The notes: generated by a model not told the origin, from the sequence alone. Shown: positions 50,632-60,948, counted from the first letter of the stretch. The stretch: DNA of 64,000 nt from Actinomycetes bacterium (GCA_021790675.1 JAJYGN010000012.1:1-64000), one strand, 5' to 3'. A program made the numbers and translations.

Positions 50632-51030
50632 CTACTGCGCGAGGTGACGCGCGCACGAGGACAGGACCCCGTTGACGAAGGAACCCGAACCTTCCGTCGA
50701 GTACGTCGTCGCTAGCTCGACCGCTTCGTTCAAGACCACGGCGGTAGGTGGTGGGTTCTCGCTCAGCAGCTCCCCGATGGCCAGAACCATGACGAGCCGG
50801 TCAATGACGGCGAGGCGCTCGAGGGGCCAGTCGTGGGAGAACTTCGAAATGAGGGCCTCGGCCCGAGCGCGGTGAGCTTCCGCCGCCTCGACCAGGGTAA
50901 TTGTGTAGTCATCAGGCGCCACCGGCAGGTCGCGCACGATCTCAAGAGCCGAACGTGACTTCATCTCGGCCTCGTAGAACAGTTCGAGGGCCCGTTCCCG
51001 GGCCTGGTGGCGTCGCGAGCCGAGATCCAC
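50632..51030 (-). CDS. nusB: Transcription antitermination factor NusB
   Basis: RRHQARERALELFYEAEMK ... PTAVVLNEAVELATTYSTEGSGSFVNGVLSS. Confidence 0.95.
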   Translation of the reverse strand: MDLGSRRHQARERALELFYEAEMKSRSALEIVRDLPVAPDDYTITLVEAAEAHRARAEALISKFSHDWPLERLAVIDRLVMVLAIGELLSENPPPTAVVLNEAVELATTYSTEGSGSFVNGVLSSCARHLAQ

Positions 51031-51593
51031 TAGGCGCGGGTGATGTACTCGCCGGTACGGGTATCCACCTTGATCACCTCGCCCGGACCGACGAAGAGTG
51101 GTACCTGGACGACAAAGCCGGTCTCCAAGGTGGCCGGTTTGCGGGCGCCCGAGACGCGGTCGCCCTGGATCCCCGGCTCGGTATCGGCGATGGTCAGCTC
51201 GACCGAGGCTGGCAGCTCGATGCCGATGATCTCGTCGTCGTGGATGATGAGCATGGCCTTTCCGGTCTCCTTGAGGAAGTTGGCAGCGTCACCCAAGTTC
51301 TTGGACGGCATCGACACCTGGTCGTAGGTCGACTGGTCCATAAAGACGTAGTCGTCACCGTCGCGGTAGAGGAATTGGGTGTCGCGCTTGTCGAGGATCG
51401 CCTGCTCGAGGGTCTCGCCGGCGCGGTACGTGCGCTCGATGACCGAGCCGGTGCGGGCGTTGCGCAGCTTGGTGCGCACGAAGGCGCCGCCCTTGCCCGG
51501 CTTGACGTGCTGGAACTCAATCACCGTGAAGAGGCCGTCCTCGACCTTCAGCGTGATGCCGTTCTTGATGTCGCTGGTGGAGATGGAGGCCAT
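51030..51593 (-). CDS. efp: Elongation factor P
   Basis: STSDIKNGITLKVEDGLFTVIEFQHVKPGKGGAFVRTKLRN. Confidence 0.98.
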   Translation of the reverse strand: MASISTSDIKNGITLKVEDGLFTVIEFQHVKPGKGGAFVRTKLRNARTGSVIERTYRAGETLEQAILDKRDTQFLYRDGDDYVFMDQSTYDQVSMPSKNLGDAANFLKETGKAMLIIHDDEIIGIELPASVELTIADTEPGIQGDRVSGARKPATLETGFVVQVPLFVGPGEVIKVDTRTGEYITRA

Positions 51594-51643
51594 GAGCCGC
51601 TACCTTTCGAAAAGAGTGCGTCGGCCAGTCTAGGCGACGCGCC

Positions 51644-52090
51644 TCAGCGGCCGTTTGCTGTGAGCAGGCGGTGTGCGGCCTCGAGGGCGAGGTCGTAGCT
51701 CAAGCCGCGGAATCCGGCGATCGTGCCGTCGACTACCGCGGCGAGGGTGCTGGTGTGGCGGAACGGCTCACGCGCGGCAGGATTGGACAGGTGAACCTCG
51801 ATCACCACGCCCGGGTACGAGGCCAGCGCGTCGGCGAGGGCCCAGGACGTGTGGGTCAAGGCTCCGGCGTTGATCACGATCGCCGACGTCTCTGCCGCCT
51901 CATGGATCACTTCGATGAGATCGCCCTCGAAGTTCGACTGACGGTGGAGAACTTCGTAGCCGAGCGCCTCGCCAGCTCGGCGCACGCGCTCGACGTGGTC
52001 GTCGAGGGTCTCGGTCCCGTAGATCTCCGGGCTACGAACCCCAAGCTGATCGAGGTTGGGGCCCGACAACAGCAGGATCGTCGTCATCAC
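51644..52090 (-). CDS. aroQ: 3-dehydroquinate dehydratase type II
   Basis: LLLSGPNLDQLGVRSPEIYG, INAGALTHTSWALADAL. Confidence 0.96.
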   Translation of the reverse strand: MMTTILLLSGPNLDQLGVRSPEIYGTETLDDHVERVRRAGEALGYEVLHRQSNFEGDLIEVIHEAAETSAIVINAGALTHTSWALADALASYPGVVIEVHLSNPAAREPFRHTSTLAAVVDGTIAGFRGLSYDLALEAAHRLLTANGR

Positions 52091-53133
52091 TCTCCTCGGA
52101 ACTTCTCTAGGACCTCGCGCACGAGACCGTCGGGCACGTGGTGGACGACCTCGAAACCCGCCGCCCCGGGTAGGACGAAGGTTAGGTCGTGGTGGGCCTT
52201 CTTATCGTGTGCCATGGCCCGTACGAGGGAGTCAATCGAATCACCACCCCCCAGTCGCCACGACAGTCCGAGGGTGCTCAGCACCTCATCGTGGTTGGCG
52301 ACCTCGAGAGCGCCCACGCGCCCCATCGCGTGGGCCAGGCGCACCGCGAAGCCCAGACCGATTGCCACCGCCTCGCCGTGGCGCAGTTCATCACGTCCGC
52401 GCTCGAGCGCCAGGATCTCGAGGGCGTGTCCCAAGGTGTGTCCGTAGTTGAGCAGCGCCCGCTGGCCGATCTCGGTCTCATCCATCATGACGATGCCCGC
52501 CTTGAGGCGCACCGCGAGCAAGATCAGATCCTCCAGCGAGGCCGACGCGAGATCAGAGGCCCGCCGGTCCTCAAGTAGCCAGCACTTGGCCACTTCGGCC
52601 AGGCCACCGAGCCGGTCACGCTCTGACAGCGTGGCGAGCACCTCGGAATCGCACAGGACCCCGAGCGGCTGATGGATCGCGCCAACGAGGTTCTTGCCCG
52701 CACGCAGATTGACGGCCGTCTTGCCACCGATCGCCGCGTCGACCTGACCAACGAGAGACGTTGGCACGTGGACGACACCAACCCCGCGCAGATAGATGCC
52801 GGCCACGAAGCCCGCGAGGTCGGTGATGGCGCCTCCCCCGACACCCACAATCACGTCATGACGCGAGAGCCGGCACGTGGCCAGCTCTTCGCTGACCCTC
52901 TCCAGGGTCGACCAGCTCTTGGCGGACTCGCCGTCGGGCACCTCGATGACGTGCTGCTCAAGGCCCGTCTCGACGTCGAACCACGGCTGGGCGCGCAACG
53001 ACGCCGAGGTGATGACAACGGCCTCTCGCGCACGCGGCGCACGTTCTTGGATCAGCGCGGCGAGCTCGTGACGCACCCCCGCGCCGAGGGATACGTCATA
53101 AGCGCGTCGCCCCAGGTCAACTGGAACCTTCAT
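52087..53133 (-). CDS. aroB: 3-dehydroquinate synthase
   Basis: VGVGGGAITDLAGFVAGIYLRGV, PTSLVGQVDAAIGGKTAVN, NYGHTLGHALE. Confidence 0.97.
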   Translation of the reverse strand: MKVPVDLGRRAYDVSLGAGVRHELAALIQERAPRAREAVVITSASLRAQPWFDVETGLEQHVIEVPDGESAKSWSTLERVSEELATCRLSRHDVIVGVGGGAITDLAGFVAGIYLRGVGVVHVPTSLVGQVDAAIGGKTAVNLRAGKNLVGAIHQPLGVLCDSEVLATLSERDRLGGLAEVAKCWLLEDRRASDLASASLEDLILLAVRLKAGIVMMDETEIGQRALLNYGHTLGHALEILALERGRDELRHGEAVAIGLGFAVRLAHAMGRVGALEVANHDEVLSTLGLSWRLGGGDSIDSLVRAMAHDKKAHHDLTFVLPGAAGFEVVHHVPDGLVREVLEKFRGE

Positions 53134-53630
53134 GCGGACGTCTCCAGGGTGTCGCGCAGTCGGCCCAGCGCCTCGTCGATCTCCCCCGACGTGTCGACTC
53201 TCAGCACGGACACCTCCCGGTACCACGTCTCGCGCTGGGCGCGCAGTCGCGCGAGCGCGATAGTCGGATCCGCGCCGAGCAGGGGACGCTCTCCTTCACC
53301 TAGGCGCGTGAGCAGCACGGCGTCTTCACAGTCGAGCCACACGGTGCGCTGGGCCGCGAGAAGCGCACGAGCACCCTCGCTGACCACCACCCCCCCTCCG
53401 GTCGCCACCACCGCGTCAGCGCCTAGGGCCACGTCCAGCGCGGCGACCTCTTCGCGTCGAAAAGCCTCCTCGCCCCTCGTGCGCAAGAACTCAGCTGCAG
53501 AACAGCCCACCGAAGCCGAGAGTACATCGTCGGTATCAACGGCGTCACAGCCCCAGTGCGCCGCGAGGGCGCGCGCGAGTGTCGACTTGCCGCTGCCCGG
53601 CAGGCCGATCAACACTGCGCGGGCCACCAC
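53130..53630 (-). CDS. aroK: Shikimate kinase
   Basis: IGLPGSGKSTLARALA, VVATGGGVV. Confidence 0.95.
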   Translation of the reverse strand: MVARAVLIGLPGSGKSTLARALAAHWGCDAVDTDDVLSASVGCSAAEFLRTRGEEAFRREEVAALDVALGADAVVATGGGVVVSEGARALLAAQRTVWLDCEDAVLLTRLGEGERPLLGADPTIALARLRAQRETWYREVSVLRVDTSGEIDEALGRLRDTLETSA

Positions 53631-54817
53631 TAGCTCGGGCGCGCCGACGACGAGGTGCTGTTGAGGTGCTCGAGGTAGGAGTCGTGATTACGCGCGAACT
53701 CCTCGAGGGAGTCGCCGCCGAACTTGCGCAAGGCCTCGGAGGCGAGAACCAGTGCGGTCATGGCCTCGGCCACAACACCCAGCGCGGGCACCGCGGTCAC
53801 GTCGGTGCGCTCCTTGAAGGACACGCCGGACTCTCCGGTCGCGAGGTTCACGGTCTCCAAGACGGGACGGTTCAGCGTCGCCAACGGCTTCATCGCGACC
53901 TTGAGGACGATCGGCGCGCCCGATGAGACGCCGCCCTCGAGTCCACCGGCGTGGTCACTGCGGCGCGCGTAGCCCCCCGCCGTCGTGTTCTGCTCATCGC
54001 GGTAGATCGCGTCGTGGGCCTCGCTGCCGCGCTGGGCTGCCTGCGCCATGCCGTCACCGATCTCGACCGCCTTGACCGCCTGGATGCTCATCAACGCTCC
54101 CGCCAGCAATCCGTCGAGCTTGCGGTCCCAATGGACGTAACTGCCCAGGCCCACCGGCACGCCGTAGGCGATCACTTCGGCGACACCACCGAGGGAATCG
54201 CCCACCTTGGCGGCGGCCTTGATCTCGCGGACCATCTCGGCGGCCGCGTCCGCGTCGAAGCAGCGCACCTCGCTGGCGTCGACGGCGGCGAGGTCCGCTG
54301 GCTGAGGGCGAGGGCCGTCGCTGACGGCGGGTCCGATGCGCACGACGTGGCTCACGATTGACACGCCGATCGACGCGAGAAGGGCCTTGGCGAGGGCGCC
54401 CGCGACGACGCGGGCCGCTGTCTCGCGCGCGCTGGCGCGCTCGAGGACGTCGCGCGCGTCGTCGAAGGCGTACTTCTGCATTCCGGCGAGGTCGGCGTGA
54501 CCCGGGCGGGGCGTGGTCAGCTTCGCGGTCGGCTCTCCGGGGGCGGCGGACATCTCCGTCTCCCACTTGGGCCACTCGGAGTTGAGGATCTCGACCGCAA
54601 CGGGAGATCCCAGGGTCCGACCGTGTCGAATCCCACCGATAAGTCGCACGACGTCGCGCTCGAAGCGCATTCGCGGCCCGCGCCCGTAGCCCAGGCGACG
54701 CCGAGCGAGCTCATCAGCGATGTCCTCAGCGGTGATCGCCAATCCCGAGGGAAGGCCTTCAACAATGACCGACAGTGACGGGCCGTGGCTCTCGCCCGCG
54801 GTTAAGAAGCGCAACAT
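53630..54817 (-). CDS. aroC: Chorismate synthase
   Basis: MLRFLTAGESHGPSL, RRLGYGRGPRMRFERD. Confidence 0.98.
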   Translation of the reverse strand: MLRFLTAGESHGPSLSVIVEGLPSGLAITAEDIADELARRRLGYGRGPRMRFERDVVRLIGGIRHGRTLGSPVAVEILNSEWPKWETEMSAAPGEPTAKLTTPRPGHADLAGMQKYAFDDARDVLERASARETAARVVAGALAKALLASIGVSIVSHVVRIGPAVSDGPRPQPADLAAVDASEVRCFDADAAAEMVREIKAAAKVGDSLGGVAEVIAYGVPVGLGSYVHWDRKLDGLLAGALMSIQAVKAVEIGDGMAQAAQRGSEAHDAIYRDEQNTTAGGYARRSDHAGGLEGGVSSGAPIVLKVAMKPLATLNRPVLETVNLATGESGVSFKERTDVTAVPALGVVAEAMTALVLASEALRKFGGDSLEEFARNHDSYLEHLNSTSSSARPS

Positions 54818-54844
54818 CGCCCAATTCTAGGGCGCATCCGGTGG

Positions 54845-55492
54845 TTACTCGTTCGAGTAGAAGGGGTTCACGCCCGAGGCGTGATCGGTCACGTCGATGA
54901 CGTCCGTGAGTTCGGGAATCGCGTCGCGCAACGTCGCCTCGATTCCCTGGGTCAGGGTCAGTCGACTCATCGCGCATCCCTGGCAGCCGCCGGACATCTT
55001 GATGTAGGCCACCTTCTTGGTCTCGTCGAGCGCGACCAGGTCGGCGCGCCCGCCGTGCGAAGCGATCGAGGGGTTCACGTGCTCATCGAGCACCGTGGTC
55101 GCGAACTGGCCGAGCGGGCCGTCGACTCCCAACTCCAAGATGTCGGCTGGCACACCGGGGTTGACCTCTTCGGGGGTCGGAGAATTCGGGTTCACCAGAA
55201 CGAGTCCGCCGCCACCGTCGGGCGCGAACTCCAGTCGGCTCCCACGAAGGCGCGGCACGCTCGCGGCCGGCACCACGATGGTTACGTCGCCGTCACGACC
55301 GATCGCCGCGTCCAGCGGTGCGTCGGCGCGATCCGAGAAGTACAGGTCGTAGGCGTAGCCCGGCCCTCGCGTGCCGGTCACCTCGACGTACAGGGCCAGC
55401 TCGTCGCTATTGGTTTCGGCCGCCAGGGCGTCGAGCACCACGTTGCGCGCCTCGTCAGTCAGAGTCAGGATCGAGAACGTTTCTACAGTCAC
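54845..55492 (-). CDS. NfuA-like Fe-S biogenesis protein
   Basis: HesB/IscA-like N-terminal half plus NifU C-terminal GGCQGCAMSRLTLTQGIEATLRDAIPE. Confidence 0.82.
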   Translation of the reverse strand: MTVETFSILTLTDEARNVVLDALAAETNSDELALYVEVTGTRGPGYAYDLYFSDRADAPLDAAIGRDGDVTIVVPAASVPRLRGSRLEFAPDGGGGLVLVNPNSPTPEEVNPGVPADILELGVDGPLGQFATTVLDEHVNPSIASHGGRADLVALDETKKVAYIKMSGGCQGCAMSRLTLTQGIEATLRDAIPELTDVIDVTDHASGVNPFYSNE

Positions 55493-55546
55493 CGCGAAAC
55501 AGTGTAGAGGCCCATTTCACGATTACGGCCGCGCTAAGTTCAGCGT

Positions 55547-56284
55547 GTGACTTTGGCCCCTCCCGACGCCCACGAGTGGCTCAGCTTCGATGACGACCAC
55601 GATCAGCGCACTTGGATGTTCGATGTCACGTTTCTCGAGAGCGCGTGGACGTGCATCTTCGGCCACGGCTGCCAGGGCGTGCTAACCGGTCCGACCCCCG
55701 AACTCGTGCAGGGATGCTGCAGCTACGGCGCGCACTTCACTGACGAGAAGGACCGTCGCCGGGTCGAGAAGGCGGCCCTGCGTCTCACCGACGACCAGTG
55801 GCAGTTCCGAGCCCGGGGACGCCAAGGCACGACCCGGGTCAAGAAGAACGGCGAGATCGTCACGCGTCTGGTCAAGGACGCCTGCATCTTTCTCAACCGC
55901 CCCGATTTTCACCGAGGTCCGGGCTGCGCGCTGCACGTGCTGGCCATGGACAACGACGAGAGTTACATTCCCCTCAAGCCCGACGTGTGCTGGCAGCTCC
56001 CCCTACACCGCGACGACGAGACGCTCGAGGGCGGCCATGTGATCACCCGGATCTCCGAGTGGAAGCGTCGAGACTGGGGGGCTGGTGGTGACGAGTTTCA
56101 CTGGTGGTGCACCGAAGCGGCCGAGGCGTTCACGGGCAAGACGCGCGTCGTCGACTCGATGCGCGACGAACTGGTGGCAATGATCGGCCAGGATGTGTAC
56201 GACAAGTTGCTCGCGCACCTTGACGAGCGTGCCCGTCGACCCAAGGCCACGCGCCTCGCCCACCCGGTCCTGCGACGGCGTTAA
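55547..56284 (+). CDS. Conserved hypothetical cysteine-rich protein
   Basis: CIFGHGCQGVLTGPTPELVQGCCSYGAHF ... GPGCALHVLA ... DVCWQLP. Confidence 0.65.
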   Translation: MTLAPPDAHEWLSFDDDHDQRTWMFDVTFLESAWTCIFGHGCQGVLTGPTPELVQGCCSYGAHFTDEKDRRRVEKAALRLTDDQWQFRARGRQGTTRVKKNGEIVTRLVKDACIFLNRPDFHRGPGCALHVLAMDNDESYIPLKPDVCWQLPLHRDDETLEGGHVITRISEWKRRDWGAGGDEFHWWCTEAAEAFTGKTRVVDSMRDELVAMIGQDVYDKLLAHLDERARRPKATRLAHPVLRRR

Positions 56285-56493
56285 CCCTCCGCGGCGAGGG
56301 GATCTTCTTCGTTGAAAACGGGCCGCGGAAGCGACCCGAGGATCTCGTCGTAGCGGTCCTCCTCCGCGAGGCACCATTCCGCGTGAACGTCTTCGGGAGC
56401 GGCGCCGCACTCGGCGCACGTGGTGGCGCGAGGACCCGTCGAGCGCTTGAGTTCGCGGGCTTCGACAAACCGACGGTGGCGACCCTTTTTCAC
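56281..56493 (-). CDS. Small zinc-ribbon-like hypothetical protein
   Basis: TTCAECGAAPEDVHAEWC; convergent 4-nt overlap with previous gene. Confidence 0.55.
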   Translation of the reverse strand: MKKGRHRRFVEARELKRSTGPRATTCAECGAAPEDVHAEWCLAEEDRYDEILGSLPRPVFNEEDPLAAEG

Positions 56494-56604
56494 GTCAACT
56501 CCTCACTGGCTGCGGCCCAGAACCGGGGGCGGCCACGGCGCTGCAGTACCGCGCCGAGACTCCATGTTACTCACCCGGGGCGCGGATGAACCTAACATCG
56601 CACT

Positions 56605-56826
56605 GTGAGCCCGGCCTTTGACCCCCAAGACATGATTCTGCGCTTCCGTGAGCGTGCCGAGGCGGTGAAGCGTCGCGGACTGCCCCCGGTCGAGGGACCC
56701 GATCGGCAGCGCTTCCTCGAGGCCGCCAAGATCGATTTCCAGGATTTCGCAATGCTCGGCGATGCGACGGCGACCCTCGAAGACGGGATCTTGCGCCTCG
56801 AGATCGACCTGCGACCGCCCCAGTAG
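56605..56826 (+). CDS. Small hypothetical protein
   Basis: 73-aa ORF filling the gap between 56493 and 56828. Confidence 0.5.
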   Translation: MSPAFDPQDMILRFRERAEAVKRRGLPPVEGPDRQRFLEAAKIDFQDFAMLGDATATLEDGILRLEIDLRPPQ

Positions 56827-56827
56827 T

Positions 56828-57247
56828 TCACGTCGTCCGTACCCTGGTGCGCGCCTCGACAAGCTCGCCGGCGCCACGTGTGAGGTCGGCCAGGGCCCGC
56901 TCGCGCCGCGACACCGAGTCCGCGACGTAGCAGCGATTCGCTCCGGCGCCGAGGTCGTTATAGGCGTTCGACAGGAGTTTCGAGGTCTGAGAGTCGGGCG
57001 TGGGCAGTGCGGCGTTGGCAGACTGGACGTCGACGAGCAACACGGCACACACCGTGTGCAGGTCGTTGAGCGTGGATGTCGCCCGCAGGGCGCTCGCCGC
57101 GTGGCGTGCGTCGGTGAGCAGAATCGACACCGACTGCTCGAAGTTGCTCTGGTGAGCCCACTGAGCGAGAGCACTCGTCGTGGTCACGCTGCCACACCCG
57201 GCGAGTGTGACACTCGCGACGGCCAGGGCGAGCGCGACGCGGTTCAC
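56828..57247 (-). CDS. Hypothetical lipoprotein
   Basis: MNRVALALAVASVTLAGC lipobox; overlaps tyrS stop by 4 nt. Confidence 0.65.
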   Translation of the reverse strand: MNRVALALAVASVTLAGCGSVTTTSALAQWAHQSNFEQSVSILLTDARHAASALRATSTLNDLHTVCAVLLVDVQSANAALPTPDSQTSKLLSNAYNDLGAGANRCYVADSVSRRERALADLTRGAGELVEARTRVRTT

Positions 57248-58521
57248 GCGAGGATCACGAGATGAGTCTGACGGCGCCCCCGACGCAGCACGAGGTAGCG
57301 GTCGTGCAGAGCGGCCGTCGCATCAATGGGCACCGAACCGTCGATGCGCTCGTTGTTGAGATACACGCCGCCCTGTTCGAGGTATCGGCGAGCTTCGGCC
57401 TTGGAGGTGGCGAGCTCGCAGCGCGCAACGAGCTCCGCCGCGTCGACGCCGGCGGCGAGCTCGGCGCGCGACAATGTGGTCGACGGGGCATCGGCCACGA
57501 TCTCGAGCAGCGTCGCTTCGTCGAGGGAGCGAATCTCGTCACCGAAGAGGGCGCGACCGGCGCGCTCAGCAGACAGGGCCGCCGCCTCGCCGTGGACCAT
57601 CGCCACCACGTGATGAGCGAGCACCCTCTGGGCGCGGCGCTCCTGTGGCGCAGACGCAATCGCGTCGTCGAGTTCGACGATCTCCTCGTGGGACAAGAAC
57701 GTGTAGTAGCGCAGCAGTTGGGGCGTGACAACGTCGTCGCTATTGAGCAGAAACTGGTGCATCGCGAAGGGACTAGTGCGCTCGGGGTCGAGCCAGACGT
57801 TCTCGTTGCCCGACTCGGACTTGCCGAACTTGCGTCCGTCGGCGCGCAGCAAGAGCGGCAGGGTGAGTCCGTAAGCGGTCTCACCGGTAACCTTGCGCAC
57901 GAGCTCGGCGCCCATGGTGATGTTGCCCCACTGATCCGAGCCGCCCACTTGCAGGGTGCAGCCGTAGTCGAGATGAAGACGCAAGAAGTCGTAGGCCTGC
58001 AACAGCGAATACGAGAACTCCGTGAAGGAGATTCCCACGTCGTCGCGGCTCAGGCGGCTCTTGACCGCCTCTTTGGCGATCATCTGGTTCACCGTGAAGT
58101 GCTTTCCCACGTCGCGTAGAAAGTCCGTCAGAGGAATCGTCGTCAGCCACTGCGCGTTATTGAGCAGCAGTGCGGACGACGCGCCGGCGTCGAAATCAAG
58201 GAACGTACCCAATTGGGCGCGGATCGTGACCAGATTGCTCTCAATCTCCTCGGCCGACAGGAGGGGTCGCTCGACATCTTTGAAGCTGGGGTCGCCGATG
58301 AGACCCGTGCCCCCGCCGGCGAGGGAGATCGGACGGTTGCCCACGAGTTGTAACCGGCGCAGCAGCAAGATTGGCACCAGGTGGCCCAGGTGCAGTGACG
58401 GCCCCGTCGGATCGAAGCCCACGTAGACCGTGACGCCGCCCGCCGATAGCTGCTCGAGCGCGACGTCGTCCGTGACCTGGTGGATCAGGCCGCGAAACTG
58501 CAAGTCATCACGGAGTTTCAT
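57244..58521 (-). CDS. tyrS: Tyrosyl-tRNA synthetase
   Basis: VYVGFDPTGPSLHLGHLVPI, KFGKSESGN, C-terminal S4 domain. Confidence 0.97.
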   Translation of the reverse strand: MKLRDDLQFRGLIHQVTDDVALEQLSAGGVTVYVGFDPTGPSLHLGHLVPILLLRRLQLVGNRPISLAGGGTGLIGDPSFKDVERPLLSAEEIESNLVTIRAQLGTFLDFDAGASSALLLNNAQWLTTIPLTDFLRDVGKHFTVNQMIAKEAVKSRLSRDDVGISFTEFSYSLLQAYDFLRLHLDYGCTLQVGGSDQWGNITMGAELVRKVTGETAYGLTLPLLLRADGRKFGKSESGNENVWLDPERTSPFAMHQFLLNSDDVVTPQLLRYYTFLSHEEIVELDDAIASAPQERRAQRVLAHHVVAMVHGEAAALSAERAGRALFGDEIRSLDEATLLEIVADAPSTTLSRAELAAGVDAAELVARCELATSKAEARRYLEQGGVYLNNERIDGSVPIDATAALHDRYLVLRRGRRQTHLVILA

Positions 58522-58546
58522 GGGGCGAGTCTACGCGCGCGCCTTT

Positions 58547-59293
58547 TTAAAGCAGGGTTGTCGACGACGGCAGATGAACCTGGAGCCACAGCACAAAGGC
58601 GTGCCAGGCTCCGCTCACCTCGGCCACGCCGATCAGTATCAGCATCACGCCCCCGATGCGCCCGATGACCTTCGCGTGGCGGCGCAGCCAGCCCGAGGCG
58701 GCCGCCATCCACTCGGTCGCGAGCGCGGCGACGACGAAGGGCAGACCCAAGCCGAGGCAGTAGACGAAGGCGAGTATCGAGCCACGCAGCGCGGTTGCGC
58801 CTGAGCTCGAGGCCGCCAGTCCCAGAATCGCGGCGAGGGTCGGGCCGATGCAGGGGGTCCAGCCCAGAGCGAAGGTGAAGCCGAGCAGCGCCGCCCCCAG
58901 GACCGTCACGCGCGGCAGGTGGTGGATGCGCCGCTCGCGCTGGAGCCAGCCCGACGGCCACCAGCCCGCGAAGAACAGCCCCAGCAGAATCGTGACAGCA
59001 CCGAACACCTCTTCGAGCAGGCGCTGATGGGCCTTGAGTCCGCTGCCGAGCCCGCCGAAGAGGGCGCCGAAGCTCACGAAGACGAGGGCGAAGCCCACGA
59101 CGAAGGCAATCGATCCGGCCAGGGCACGGCCCCGGCCCGTGCGGCCCTCAATCCGCCCGGTGGCGCCACTGAGAAAGGCGAGATAGCCGGGCAGGAGAGG
59201 CAACACGCAAGGCGAGACGAAGGACACGAGTCCCGCCGCGAATGCCAAGGGGAAGGCCGCGATCAGCGAGCCCGGCAGCGCGGCGAACATCAT
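58547..59293 (-). CDS. CcdA-type cytochrome c biogenesis/thiol transporter protein
   Basis: FVSPCVLPLLPGYLAFLSG, ALGWTPCIGPTLAAIL. Confidence 0.9.
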   Translation of the reverse strand: MMFAALPGSLIAAFPLAFAAGLVSFVSPCVLPLLPGYLAFLSGATGRIEGRTGRGRALAGSIAFVVGFALVFVSFGALFGGLGSGLKAHQRLLEEVFGAVTILLGLFFAGWWPSGWLQRERRIHHLPRVTVLGAALLGFTFALGWTPCIGPTLAAILGLAASSSGATALRGSILAFVYCLGLGLPFVVAALATEWMAAASGWLRRHAKVIGRIGGVMLILIGVAEVSGAWHAFVLWLQVHLPSSTTLL

Positions 59294-60948
59294 GGCGTCG
59301 CCAGCAGCGCCGCCACTGCTGAATTGAGGTCCCCGTGACGAGCTACGTTCGCCGCGGGCGCATCGACACGCGCGACGACCACGCTCAACCCCTCATGGGC
59401 GAGGGCCTCGTCGATGGCGCGCTCAAGTGAGGTGATCGACGTCACGAGACTCGCCCGATGCCCGAATGCCACGGCCACGGCCGTTAGGTCGTGGGGCCGC
59501 GGAGTGGCGAAATATCGTCCGAAGGTCGCGGCGGACTCATTCGCCTGAGCAAGGAAGGAGAAGATCCCCCCTCCCCCGTTGTCGATCACCACAATGACCG
59601 CACGCCCTCCCGCGTCGCCCAGGCCGTCGACGAGCGCGGACACGTCATGGAGCAAGGTGAGATCGCCAACCAGTCCGATGGCCGCGCCGCCGGCCGCCAC
59701 GCCGAGAATCGTCGAGATAACCCCATCGATCCCGTTGACGCCCCGATTCGCGTACGTCGGAGTCTGGCGAGCCGGCGCCCACCACTCCACATCACGCACC
59801 GGCATCGACGATCCAACGACCAGACTCACCTCGTGGTGGGCACAGGCCGCAACGACGCTGTGGGCGATGGAAGGCTCGTCGAGCACGTCGCGTCGCCGAT
59901 CCATCTCGAGGAACTGGTCCACTCGCGTCGACGCGTCCGTCCACGTCGCACGATACGCCGCGTTCCCACGGGACGAGGAAGGATCGGGCAAGCCGCCGAG
60001 GATCTCGCTGACGAGGCCCGACGGATCCGCGACAGGGCCAGCACCGTCAAAGGCAACGCAGGGCACTCCCCAAGCGACCAGCCGTTCGGCGAGGACCTTC
60101 GACGCCGGGTTTCCGCCGAGGCGCACCACTACGTCCGGCCGTACGAGCTCGGCGAAGCCGTCATCGCGTAGGAGGGCGTCGTAGTAGGCAAGCGTGCCTT
60201 GGGCGGTGGCGTCGCCGAGGACAACCCAATCGAGCCCCACCATGTCGGCGACCGTCTCGCTCGGCACCCCGGCACCGACGACTCCGAGAATCCGACCCGG
60301 CGCCGTCAGCACGCTGCGCGCGACGTCGAGGCGTCGCGACGTGCGCCACGGCCCGTCGCCGCGTCCCATTGGGATCTCGGCCGGCTCACCGACGAGGGGC
60401 TCAACGAAGGCGAGGTTGAGGTGGACCGGACCCGCACGCCCGGTCGTGCCGGCGGCGTGCTCGTAGACCCGACTCGCCAGCGGCCGCCACGACGAGCGCG
60501 CCTCCCAACGAGCGACGCCGGGCTCCTCGTAGAGACGCACCCTCGCGCCGTAGAGCAGACGCTGGTCCATTGTCTGGGGCGCGCCCACGTGGTGCAACTC
60601 GGGGGGTCGGTCGGCGCTGAGTATCACCAGCGGCACACTGGCCAGGTCGGCCTCAGCCACCGCGGCGTGAACCTCGGCAGCAGCGGTTCCGCTCGTGACG
60701 ACCATCGCCACTGGTCGTCGCGTCGCCAAAGCTCGCCCCAGCGCGAAGAACGCGGCGCTGCGCTCGTCGATACGCACGTGCGTCGTGAGCCGTCCGTCGC
60801 GCGCGAGCGCGAGCACGAGCGGCGTCGAACGCGACCCGGGCGCGACCACGACGTCGCGCAGTCCGTGGCGGAACCACTCGTCAACGAGCGTCGAGGCGAA
60901 GCTCGCCTGGACCGCGCTCGGGCTCGGTACGCTCTGTTGCAATGTCAC
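59290..60948 (-). CDS. menD: SEPHCHC synthase
   Basis: VVAPGSRSTPLVLALA, SADRPPELHHVGAPQTMDQ; GTG start. Confidence 0.94.
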   Translation of the reverse strand: MTLQQSVPSPSAVQASFASTLVDEWFRHGLRDVVVAPGSRSTPLVLALARDGRLTTHVRIDERSAAFFALGRALATRRPVAMVVTSGTAAAEVHAAVAEADLASVPLVILSADRPPELHHVGAPQTMDQRLLYGARVRLYEEPGVARWEARSSWRPLASRVYEHAAGTTGRAGPVHLNLAFVEPLVGEPAEIPMGRGDGPWRTSRRLDVARSVLTAPGRILGVVGAGVPSETVADMVGLDWVVLGDATAQGTLAYYDALLRDDGFAELVRPDVVVRLGGNPASKVLAERLVAWGVPCVAFDGAGPVADPSGLVSEILGGLPDPSSSRGNAAYRATWTDASTRVDQFLEMDRRRDVLDEPSIAHSVVAACAHHEVSLVVGSSMPVRDVEWWAPARQTPTYANRGVNGIDGVISTILGVAAGGAAIGLVGDLTLLHDVSALVDGLGDAGGRAVIVVIDNGGGGIFSFLAQANESAATFGRYFATPRPHDLTAVAVAFGHRASLVTSITSLERAIDEALAHEGLSVVVARVDAPAANVARHGDLNSAVAALLATP

